From NCBI GenBank assembly GCA_021778815.1, contig JAJYBW010000100.1, forward strand, positions 1-10,106: 10,106 bases of DNA. Direction: 5' to 3'. Source of the DNA: Acidobacteriota bacterium (lineage in GTDB: Bacteria > Acidobacteriota > Terriglobia > Terriglobales > Acidobacteriaceae). Position 1 is the stretch's first letter. Every line of letters begins with the position of its first letter. The notes beneath the pieces are model-generated. The model was not told the DNA's origin and did no database searches. It saw only the letters and a list, made by a program, of their open reading frames with translations. Below, in pieces: positions 1 through 7,100 of the stretch. The position numbers were made by a program, and so were the translations under genes.

Positions 1-1396
1 CTACGCTGATAACCTTCTCGAAAGCGGCCTCATATCCGAAGTAGAGCGCGCTGACTCCTACTGCGCATAGAAAGAGGACGAGTGATGCGGCGGCATCTCG
101 CGCTCTAAAGGCCGCTGCGAGCACTCTCGCAATCGCAAGGCCGACAATGGTGATGCCAAATAGCGATGTTGCTTCCCTGGCATGGTGAGGCGCCCAAAAG
201 ATGGATGCGATGGCGGCAATGAGGACCCCTGCCAAGGCGCTTGGCGCCAGCGCGCCACCACGGCCTGATGAATCTCTGTGTGTTAGGCAACCTGCACCTG
301 CCTGCTTGACGACTCCTCCCGAACCGAGGAAGGCGTGGGCTTTGTAAAGGGAGTGAGCCAGCAGATGTAGCAAAGCGAGGCCGTAAAGTCCCAGGCCACA
401 TTCCATCAGCATGAATCCCATCTGAGCGCAGGTCGACCATGCCAGATGAACCTTGATGCTGATGCGCGTGGTCATAACCATAGAGCTGATGATGGCTGTG
501 ATGCAGCCGCCGACGACCAGCAATTCTCGTGCAGCAGGCGTCGTATTGATTACCGAAGCGACCCGGACCAGCATGAAACCGCCGAGATTCACCACCCCTG
601 CATGCAGTAGCGCAGAGACCGGAGTGGGAGCTTCCATAACTTGAATGAGCCAGCCGTGCAGCGGAAGCTGAGCGCACTGAATCATGGCGCTCACAGCCAA
701 GAGAATTGCCGCGATGTGGATTGAAGCAGGTACGACGCCGATGGCCCCGATATGACGAGCGATTTCGTTCAGCTCGAAGCTTCTGGTCTGTGTCCAAAGT
801 ATGACCACAGCACCAAGAAGGGCCAGGTCGCCTAGCCGGCTGGCTAGAAGTTTTTTGTGGGCGGCAATCACAGCCGCCTGTCGATAGGGGTAGAGCGCGA
901 GGAGACCGTGGAGTGTGAGGCTTGTAAGTATCCACGCTGCCAGGAAGACCAGGAGATTGTTGGTCACGACAAGCAGGCTGACCGCGCTGAGGGTCCACAT
1001 GAGGTTGCCAATATATCGGCCCTCTTCCGCATCTCCACACATATAGGCCCGCGAGTAGCTAGCAATGATCCAGCCAAGAAAGGATACAAGCAGAAGCATC
1101 AGGACTGAGACCAGATCGAAGCGAAAGCTGAAGGCTAAGCTACCAACTCGAAACAGCGAATCAATTCGCGGTTTATGGGTCATTGATCTTGCATGGACGA
1201 AAGCGTCCCCACAGAAAAACAGGGCAAAAATCAGAGCAGTGGTGCTTGCGAAGAGAGTCGCGCTCCAAGCCTTTTGAATTTGAAGCCTGCCTAATGAAGC
1301 TAACTTGCCCGCAATGCCGCCCAGAAAGAAGATGACCACTGGAATGCAGAGTAAATTGGCGTTCTGGAAACCCCAGAAGGTGTAAGACACAGACAT
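1..1396 (-). CDS. dabB: DabB-like proton-conducting membrane subunit (NuoL/MrpA family), C-terminus cut by window edge
   Basis: The frame is open for 465 codons from ATG 1396-1394 to the left edge. GAAAGG (complement of 1407-1412) lies 10 nt upstream as ribosome binding site. The product is polytopic, with hydrophobic segments near residues 14-30, 45-63, 95-113, 133-156, 187-201, 225-240, 292-309, 323-345, 386-401 and 411-430. The diagnostic complex I proton-channel signature is clear: PLHGWLIQVMEAPTPVSALL at 245-264, then HAGVVNLGG. A second block, HLLAHSLYKAHAFLGSG at 344-360, has the conserved His and Lys of the NuoL transmembrane core. The PLHGW...LHAGVVNLGG wording and the divergent NhaR-like LysR gene fit DabB, the cation-gradient-coupled partner of DabA in energy-driven bicarbonate/CO2 uptake, better than true NuoL, since no nuo genes flank it. 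DabA should follow downstream, outside the window. Alternatives are an MrpA/NuoL-like antiporter subunit. The family is certain; the DAB assignment is inferred. Confidence 0.8.
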   Translation of the reverse strand, partial: MSVSYTFWGFQNANLLCIPVVIFFLGGIAGKLASLGRLQIQKAWSATLFASTTALIFALFFCGDAFVHARSMTHKPRIDSLFRVGSLAFSFRFDLVSVLMLLLVSFLGWIIASYSRAYMCGDAEEGRYIGNLMWTLSAVSLLVVTNNLLVFLAAWILTSLTLHGLLALYPYRQAAVIAAHKKLLASRLGDLALLGAVVILWTQTRSFELNEIARHIGAIGVVPASIHIAAILLAVSAMIQCAQLPLHGWLIQVMEAPTPVSALLHAGVVNLGGFMLVRVASVINTTPAARELLVVGGCITAIISSMVMTTRISIKVHLAWSTCAQMGFMLMECGLGLYGLALLHLLAHSLYKAHAFLGSGGVVKQAGAGCLTHRDSSGRGGALAPSALAGVLIAAIASIFWAPHHAREATSLFGITIVGLAIARVLAAAFRARDAAASLVLFLCAVGVSALYFGYEAAFEKVISV

Positions 1397-1406
1397 TTGA
1401 TACCGA

Positions 1407-1412
1407 CCTTTC
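1407..1412 (-). promoter_or_regulatory. ribosome binding site of the dabB-like gene
   Basis: On the minus strand this reads GAAAGG, a moderate Shine-Dalgarno match ten bases before ATG 1396-1394. It supports that start codon, which also gives the usual N-terminal membrane segment of the family. Confidence 0.5.
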
Positions 1413-1423
1413 GCTACAACAAC

Positions 1424-1440
1424 TTTCAGGCATACGGAAA
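1424..1440. promoter_or_regulatory. candidate LysR-type operator in the divergent control region
   Basis: In the 100-bp gap between two divergent genes lies the inverted repeat TTTC-N9-GAAA. It contains the T-N11-A core (T1426, A1438) characteristic of LysR-family recognition sites. It is about midway between the two start codons, the usual place for a regulator controlling both itself and its divergent target. A weak plus-strand promoter can be drawn over it: TTTCAG at 1424-1429 and TAAAAT at 1447-1452 with a 17-nt spacer. That would place the site over the -35 of the regulator, as in autorepression. This is sequence pattern only; short T-N11-A matches also occur by chance. Confidence 0.4.
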
Positions 1441-1496
1441 AATCTGTAAAATGCATATATCAGAAGAAAACGTTCATTTAAAACGATGGATACGAG

Positions 1497-2405
1497 ATGA
1501 GACTGAATTATCACCATCTGCACTATTTCTGGGCCGTGGCGAAGGACGGCAACCTGACGCGGACTGCGGCGCATCTTCATGTCTCGCAATCGGCGCTCTC
1601 TGCGCAGATCAAGTCTCTCGAAGATGATCTCGGACATCGTTTATTTGATCGTCTGGGGAGGAGCCTCCAACTTACAGAGGCGGGGCGACTCGCTTTGAGC
1701 TATGCCGAGACCATCTTCGCCACGGGCAATGAACTCTCCGCATTGCTGAAGGACGGTGAGTTCCGCAAGCGACAAACCGTGCGAATCGGCGCTGTGGCCA
1801 CACTCTCCCGCAACTTCCAGGAGAACTTTGTGCGACCGTTGCTACGCTTGGATGACATAGAGATGGTCCTGCAATCAGGAACACTAACGGATCTTCTTGC
1901 ACGGTTGAGCGTACACAGCATCGACCTGGTTTTATCGAATCGTCGAGTGCATCGTGACGCTGTGAACCCATGGCAATCACACCGGATCGCAAGGCAACAA
2001 GTGAGCCTTGTAGGAAAACCGAGACGAAGCAAACGACCGTTTGTGTTTCCTCAGGATCTCGGTAACTATCCCATTCTGGTACCCGGCATGGAGAGCGACA
2101 TTCGAGCCGGATTCGACATGCTGTGCGACCAGCACAGGGTAACCTACCGGATTCTGGCTGAAGTAGACGACATGGCCATGCTGAGACTGCTGGCGCGCGA
2201 CAGCGATGCAATTGCCCTCGTGCCGACAGTCGTCGTCCAGGACGAGCTAAAAATGGGAGTCCTCGTAGAGTATTGCGTCGTGCCTCAGCTATTTGAGGAT
2301 TTCTACGCCATCACCGTCAAGCGACATTTCCAGTCCCCCATTCTGCGCTCGTTGCTGCAGCGGAGAGATGACGCCGTACTCGGTGGTACTTCCGTGCCAA
2401 TGTAA
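1497..2405 (+). CDS. LysR family transcriptional regulator, NhaR-like
   Basis: This is a 302-residue protein of standard LysR length. The N-terminal winged helix-turn-helix is complete: YHHLHYFWAVAKDGNLTRTA opens it, and the recognition-helix region SQSALSAQIKSLEDDLGHRL follows at residues 30-49, then FDRLGRSLQLTEAG. The opening NYHHLHYFW and the effector-domain block ILVPGMESDIRAGFD resemble NhaR, the sodium-responsive activator of nhaA in enterobacteria. The resemblance is to a subfamily and does not show that sodium is the ligand. It is transcribed divergently from the dabB-like gene 100 bp away, and LysR regulators are common partners of dab operons, so it most likely controls that locus. 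The start at 1497 is chosen because the family begins a few residues before NYxHLxYFW; the ribosome binding site is weak (GGA at 1488-1490). The stop TAA is at 2403-2405. Confidence 0.9.
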   Translation: MRLNYHHLHYFWAVAKDGNLTRTAAHLHVSQSALSAQIKSLEDDLGHRLFDRLGRSLQLTEAGRLALSYAETIFATGNELSALLKDGEFRKRQTVRIGAVATLSRNFQENFVRPLLRLDDIEMVLQSGTLTDLLARLSVHSIDLVLSNRRVHRDAVNPWQSHRIARQQVSLVGKPRRSKRPFVFPQDLGNYPILVPGMESDIRAGFDMLCDQHRVTYRILAEVDDMAMLRLLARDSDAIALVPTVVVQDELKMGVLVEYCVVPQLFEDFYAITVKRHFQSPILRSLLQRRDDAVLGGTSVPM

Positions 2406-2502
2406 ACCATGCGGAATACTCAAGAAGCGTTCATCTTGACATAAGTCAGTTCTCGCGACGGCTATTCGACTGTGCTGAGAGTGATTTGTCTCATCGGTAG
2501 AC

Positions 2503-2528
2503 CCGGTTTCGAGTGGTCGCGGAACCGG
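2503..2528. terminator. weak hairpin downstream of the LysR gene
   Basis: CCGGTTTC pairs with GGAACCGG around a 10-nt loop (eight pairs, one G-U). It lies about 100 bp after the LysR stop and between converging transcription units. No T-run follows on either strand, so if it terminates transcription it is not a classical intrinsic terminator. It could be incidental. Confidence 0.25.
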
Positions 2529-2538
2529 AACTCCCATA

Positions 2539-2622
2539 CTAATCGGACCAGTTTTCTGCATGAATGGTGAGCAATAAGAAGCAAGCTCCCATCAGTAGAA
2601 AAGTCGCCCTTTGCATTTTCAT
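2539..2622 (-). CDS. 27-residue secreted micro-ORF, or 5' stub of a broken secreted-protein gene
   Basis: A near-perfect Shine-Dalgarno GGAGGAGA (complement of 2627-2634) sits five bases before ATG 2622-2620. The ORF encodes a textbook signal peptide: a short basic start (MKMQR), a hydrophobic core rich in Leu, Phe and Ala (residues 6-20), and a probable signal peptidase site after His21-Ala22. Only ENWSD remains before TAG (complement of 2539-2541). It lies about 100 bp downstream of the Sel1-repeat gene on the same strand, beyond a hairpin. Mature secreted proteins starting with a similar NWS motif are familiar to me in acidobacteria, which favours a gene truncated by a deletion or frameshift. 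No continuation was recognised in the other two frames downstream. A genuine very short exported peptide cannot be ruled out. Confidence 0.5.
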   Translation of the reverse strand: MKMQRATFLLMGACFLLLTIHAENWSD

Positions 2623-2626
2623 TGAA

Positions 2627-2634
2627 TCTCCTCC
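2627..2634 (-). promoter_or_regulatory. strong ribosome binding site of the micro-ORF
   Basis: The minus strand reads GGAGGAGA, close to the full anti-Shine-Dalgarno complement, with optimal spacing to ATG 2622-2620. It is the best ribosome binding site seen in the window and the main reason to regard the short ORF as once, or still, translated. Confidence 0.65.
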
Positions 2635-2693
2635 ATCTGCATTTACGTCTACATTTGGTTTTCAGTCGCCTTCAAGTCGACAATTCAAGGATT

Positions 2694-2712
2694 CACCGGC
2701 TTATAGCCGGTG
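2694..2712 (-). terminator. hairpin just after the Sel1-repeat gene
   Basis: CACCGGCT and AGCCGGTG form a perfect 8-bp GC-rich stem with a 3-nt loop. It begins six bases past the stop codon of the Sel1-repeat gene on the minus strand. The sequence that follows (AATCCTTGAATTG) has no real U-tract, so efficiency as an intrinsic terminator is uncertain. A role in 3'-end protection is equally possible. Confidence 0.5.
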
Positions 2713-2718
2713 GAGTAT

Positions 2719-3774
2719 TCAGTTGATGGGTGGATTGAAAGTGATCGTAGGTCTCTCGCAGGTGCGATACCAGGGCGAGGCGAAGTGATAGATCTTCACG
2801 CCGCCGAACCCGGTTCTAACTTTCAGGATGAATTTGACGTAATACGTATTGCTTCCGTATGGAAATATGTAATACGGATCCGCTTTAAACGATTCGTGGT
2901 AGTTCGGTTCTATGGACGTGAAGGTACCAAAACCATTTTGCCCGGGCAATATGAGAAGGTTAGTGTCGCAATCGTCTTTGTCGCAAATGAAAATGCCTCC
3001 GTGTTCTCCCGGAAATGATTCTCCGACCCAAAGCGAGTACCTGCTTTCGTTCGAGACGGTAAACTTGATCTCGCACTCACCGGCGTTTTTCTTGAGCATC
3101 TCGGCACTCTTTGCTTCTTCTTGTGCATCGAGCTGCTTTTGCTGCTGCCGGTTGTAGTAGACGTCGATGTTCTGCTGGGCAGTTTGCGCCAGGGCACCGC
3201 CCTGCGCCACAACTTTTGTCCACCAGATGACGGCTGTGGCTTCATCCTGGGTTACGCCCTTTCCTGTAGCGTATGAGTTGGCGAGGCTATCCTGCGCTGG
3301 CGCGTATCCCTGCAGGGCCGCCTTCCGCCACCACTCAACTGCAAGAGCAAGATTCTGCGGTTCGCCCTGGCCGTTCCAGTACGCATTGCCCAGATTGAAC
3401 TGAGCGCCCGCGTAGCCCTGATCCGCTGCCTTTTGATACCAATAGACGGATGTCGCGAAATTATTCGGCACGCCTTGACCGTAAAAATATTGAGACCCAA
3501 AAGCGCATTCCGCTTCTGCGTTTCCCTGGTCGGCTGCCTTCTGGAACCAGTAGGCGGATTTAACGAAATCCCGCATGACTCCCTGACCAAAGTAGTAGGC
3601 AATGCCCAGGTGAGTTTCAGCATCGGCATCACCGTGCTTGGCCAGCCTTTTCCATTGCCTCAAATTGCCAGCGTACGAACAGCCCACTCCCATCGCCAGC
3701 AGAATCAAGGCTGCTGCGATTTGGCGAATTGCGATGAATCGGCGCTTTGGCTCTCTCGAAACTTGATTGCGCAT
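2719..3774 (-). CDS. secreted Sel1-repeat protein with an unrecognised C-terminal domain
   Basis: This is a 351-residue protein. Residues 1-34 form a signal peptide: a long basic region (RNQVSREPKRR), a hydrophobic core at 17-31, and a likely cleavage after SYA at 34. Cys32 is preceded by GVG, which is not a proper lipobox, so a lipoprotein is less likely. Four Sel1 repeats of exactly 36 residues follow (48-83, 84-119, 120-155, 156-191), each starting Gly-(Asp/Asn/Tyr)-Ala and carrying the G-x-G-V and A-x-x-W pattern. Sel1 repeats are alpha/alpha solenoids that hold protein partners, so a periplasmic or surface scaffold is likely. A charged Gln/Lys/Glu helix (208-229) links to a 120-residue beta-rich C-terminal part with four Cys (234, 264, 269, 339) that I do not recognise. 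The start is supported by GAGGT eight bases upstream. It stands alone, flanked by gene remnants. Confidence 0.85.
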   Translation of the reverse strand: MRNQVSREPKRRFIAIRQIAAALILLAMGVGCSYAGNLRQWKRLAKHGDADAETHLGIAYYFGQGVMRDFVKSAYWFQKAADQGNAEAECAFGSQYFYGQGVPNNFATSVYWYQKAADQGYAGAQFNLGNAYWNGQGEPQNLALAVEWWRKAALQGYAPAQDSLANSYATGKGVTQDEATAVIWWTKVVAQGGALAQTAQQNIDVYYNRQQQKQLDAQEEAKSAEMLKKNAGECEIKFTVSNESRYSLWVGESFPGEHGGIFICDKDDCDTNLLILPGQNGFGTFTSIEPNYHESFKADPYYIFPYGSNTYYVKFILKVRTGFGGVKIYHFASPWYRTCERPTITFNPPIN

Positions 3775-3786
3775 CGTTGAACCTCA

Positions 3787-4008
3787 CTACGGCTTGTCGT
3801 GTGCGACAGCCTTAAATCGCATGTATAAATTTCGGAGCTCGAACCATGTACCCATCGGGCATCCGTACAACAGCGGGGGATTGACCAGAGCGGCGGCTCC
3901 CACCAACTCTGTCACACTGCCCGGGGCGCCTTGCGACACGACGGCAGCCCCATTCAGTGCCGCATCTGAATTGGTGATCCATATATTTCCTGATATGTAG
4001 TGGCGATT
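3787..4008 (-). pseudogene. 3' remnant of an NHL/SMP-30-type beta-propeller gene
   Basis: A minus-strand frame, open from just after a TGA (complement of 4009-4011) to TAG (complement of 3787-3789), reads ISGNIWITNSDAALNGA near its beginning, then GSVTELVGAAALVNPPLLYG. This is the wording of the last blade of secreted NHL-repeat / virginiamycin-B-lyase-like propellers (typically GNIWVTN...NSVTEFVGAA...PL), which are frequent in acidobacteria. Only about 70 codons remain. There is no start codon, ribosome binding site or signal peptide, and the upstream frame is closed, so it is read as the decayed 3' end of a gene whose 5' part is lost. It ends 12 bp before the start of the Sel1-repeat gene on the same strand. 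The match is by eye and memory. Confidence 0.55.
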
Positions 4009-4011
4009 TCA

Positions 4012-4032
4012 ACAAAAACATCACAAAAACAT
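4012..4032. repeat. short tandem direct repeat, 11-bp period
   Basis: ACAAAAACAT occurs twice (4012-4021 and 4023-4032), separated by one base. It lies immediately upstream of the propeller-gene remnant. It could be slippage at a deletion junction or a chance A-rich duplication; no function is assigned. Confidence 0.45.
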
Positions 4033-4069
4033 TGTGGATATTTACAAGAGATGGCCCTTTAGAAGCATC

Positions 4070-4104
4070 CAGCCGGGAAGGTAATTCGATCCCCTCCCCG
4101 GCTG
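4070..4104 (-). terminator. hairpin downstream of the FG-GAP lipoprotein gene
   Basis: CAGCCGGG (4070-4077) pairs perfectly with CCCGGCTG (4097-4104). After one mismatch, AGG (4079-4081) pairs with CCT (4093-4095), extending the stem. The hairpin begins 28 bases after the stop of the long minus-strand gene. The following minus-strand sequence (GATGCTTCT) is only mildly T-rich, so it is a probable but not classical intrinsic terminator. Confidence 0.55.
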
Positions 4105-4131
4105 AATCGTGCGCGAAAGTACCGTAACAGC

Positions 4132-7100
4132 TTATTGGACCGTCAACGTCACGGTAGCGGTCTGCGTGAGCGCACTAGCCCCCGAACCAGACAATGCGGT
4201 TACCGTCACCGTGCTGTTTCCGGCGGGAGTTCCGCCATTTTTCGGCGACGCGCTTCCGCCGCCGCAACCAACCACCATGCCTCCCACGCCCAGCAGCAAT
4301 GCAAGGCAAAGGAACAGCGGCAACCGCTTCTTCCTGCGGATGAAGAATAGGCTCAGCGCCAGCGTGATGCCGCTGCCGGCAAAGGGCCACGGCATGGAGT
4401 TTCTGCTAGTGGCCGCCGTGGTGGCGATGGTCATCGTGGTGGTGCTGGCTGCACTGCCGTTCGGTGTTACGGTGGCCGGAGAGAAGCTGCACGTCGCTCC
4501 ACTCGGCAGCCCGGAACAGGCGAAGCTCACCGCCTGGTTGAAGCCACTGACCGGCGTAACGGTAAGCGTGTCCGTACCGCTTTGGCCGGGCATGACCGAC
4601 AGCGTGCCGGTGGCCGCCGCCAGCGTGAAGCTCGGCGCCGCGTTGATGGTTTCCGTTATCGCCGAAGAGACCGACGCCGCAAAGCTCGTATCGCCGGGAT
4701 ATCGCGCGGTGATCGAGTGTGTGCCCACGCTGAGTGTGGAAGTGGAGTAGGTCGCCACCCCGGAACCGTTCAGCGTCCCGGTTCCCAGCGAGGTTGTCCC
4801 ATCCAGAAAGGTGACCGTCCCTGTTGGCGCGGATGTGCTGCCCGATGGACCCGAAACCGTGGCCGTGAAGGTCACATTCTGTCCCGCATTCGCCGTGGCC
4901 GACGATGTGGCGAGCGTAGTGGACGTGCTGACGGCAACCGCTTGTGCATTCACCAACAGCGTGACGGAGGACGATGTGCTGGTGGCGAAATTCGTATCGC
5001 CACTATAGACGGCGGTTACCGGATAGCTTCCTGCCGCCAGGCTGCTCGTGGTGAAGGTCGCGTGGCCGCTGGAGTCCAACGTGCCCGTGCCCAATTGCGT
5101 GCTTCCGTTCATGAAGTTCACCGTACCCGTGGGCACCGTGCTGCCGGAAGATGCCGTCACCTGCGCCGTGAAGGTCACCGTCTGGCCTGCGACGGCTGGG
5201 TTGGGCGAAACAGTCAACGTTGTCGTGCTCGCAGGCAACGTCGAGATCGTCTTGCCGCTGTACTGATTGAGAAAAATATCCAGATTGGCGTTATTCGGCC
5301 CACCACTCACCAGCATCAAATCCGGACGTTTGTCGCCGTTCATGTCCACCGCTGTCACCGACGTGGAGGCCCTCCCCATTTGCAGGCTGTTTCCTGTGGG
5401 GAAGGTTCCATCTCCTTTGCCATACAGAATCTGCGTGTAGTTGTTATTGCCGCTCCCGTTGTCTCCCACCACCACATCGGGGATGCCGTCCTGGTTCATG
5501 TCGGCGATCGCAAGGTTGGTATAGGAGGCGTCATTCAAGGGGCTACTTAGTGTCGTCTGGAAGGTACCGTCTCCCTTGCCCAACAGCACATTCAGGGTGC
5601 CGTTCGGACCGAGCGGATTGCTGGAGCTGATCGCCGCGTTGTTCTGGCTGGCCACGATCAAGTCCAGATTGCCATCCTTGTTCATGTCCGCGACCGCGAC
5701 CGAGCCCGGAAACATGCTCGCCGTATAGTTGACAGGTTTGTTGAATGCCCCGCCACCCTTGCCCAGATAAACCAGGACCGAGCCTGCGTTGCCGGACGAC
5801 ATCGAACCGAGGTTGGTCAACACAAAATCCAGGTTGCCGTCATGATTGAAGTCACCTGCTGCCAGGCCGTAGGCTCCGGGAGGTGTGTCCACCTGCACCC
5901 CCGCTTGGAGCGTGCCGTCTCCATTGCCGAGGAAAAGATAGATTGCGCCTGCATTGGAACTGGAGGCTGTCGCGGTGACCATCACATCCGGCTTCCCGTC
6001 GCCATTGAAGTCGCCGACAACAACATCATTGATTGTCCCGCTGCTGGGAAGCATTTCCGAGGTATTTGCCTGGAAGGTTCCGTCTCCGTTGCCCAGCGCA
6101 ACATAGACGCCATAATTGCCGGACGAGTATCCGGCGTAGACCGCGTCGAGATGCGAATCGCCGTTCATGTCGGCCGCTACCAACGCCAGCGGATAGTCTT
6201 GGATCGCCGGGCCTTGGGTAAAGCTCCCTTGCCCATCCCCGGCCATCAACGTCATTCCCTGGATGTTGGAACCACTCACCAGATCGGTCAGGATGTCCGG
6301 CTTGCCGTCCCCGTTGAAGTCTCCCACCGCGAAAGCGGGAGCTATCGGGTTGAGTCCGTTATGCGCGACGCTTTGATATGCGGGCGCACCGGCAAAGGTG
6401 CCGTCGCCTCTTCCCATCAGGAACTGAAACACACCGTCTGTATTGGGGCCAGCCGAATAGACGCCATTGTCGCCGGAGCCGAGAATCAGGTCAAGATTCC
6501 CATCCCCGTCGAAGTCCTCGGCGGCCATATGCTGCGAGCCAGAGATGTTGGCATACGAGGCCCCGGTAGTGAAGGTACCATCGCCTTTCCCGAGGAAAAT
6601 GGTGACCTCTCCGGCTTGTGCGCTTTGTCCACCGGATGAGCTGAAGATATTCATAGCAATGTCCAGTTTGCCATCGTGGTTGAAATCGCCCGTCACCGGA
6701 ACTCCACCCGCAACACTGCCTTGAAGGATGATGGGAAGGGTGAAAATCGTAGCGGCAAAGCTGCCGTCCCCTTTACCGAGCATGACCTCGCCATCGTTCA
6801 ACACCAGATCTTGTTTCCCGTCTCCGTTAAAGTCTCCGATGGCCACACTGAAATTGGCGGTGGCAAGGTTCTCTGCTGTCCCCCCATTGATTGCGGGCTT
6901 GAACGTGCCATCTCCATTGCCCAGAAGAACCTGAATATTGCCGGGGCCGAAGCCATTGTTGGGGACGATCAGATCGAGCTTGCCGTCTCCGTTTACGTCG
7001 TCGATCGTCACCCCGTTCGGAGTCGGGCCTGCGGCATATTGCACCGGATTGGCGAAAGTCCCATCGGAGTGTCCAAGAAAGACATACACGCCATTCGCAC

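Noticed and set aside
105..1040. 311-codon minus-strand ORF
   Set aside because: It is the neighbouring frame of the dabB-like gene. Its translation is rich in Arg, His, Ser and Cys without any domain, while the overlapping frame gives a clear NuoL-family membrane protein.
1672..2211. 179-codon minus-strand ORF inside the LysR gene
   Set aside because: The opposite strand encodes a complete LysR regulator with intact motifs; this frame has no recognisable feature.
4582..5550. 322-codon plus-strand ORF
   Set aside because: It lies antisense to the Ig-like and FG-GAP repeats. The Arg/Gly/Ala-rich composition is a shadow of repetitive codon use on the coding strand.
5842..6639. 265-codon plus-strand ORF
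   Set aside because: It is antisense to the FG-GAP array; its quasi-repeats mirror the DFNGDGKPD codons. No ribosome binding site or recognisable domain.
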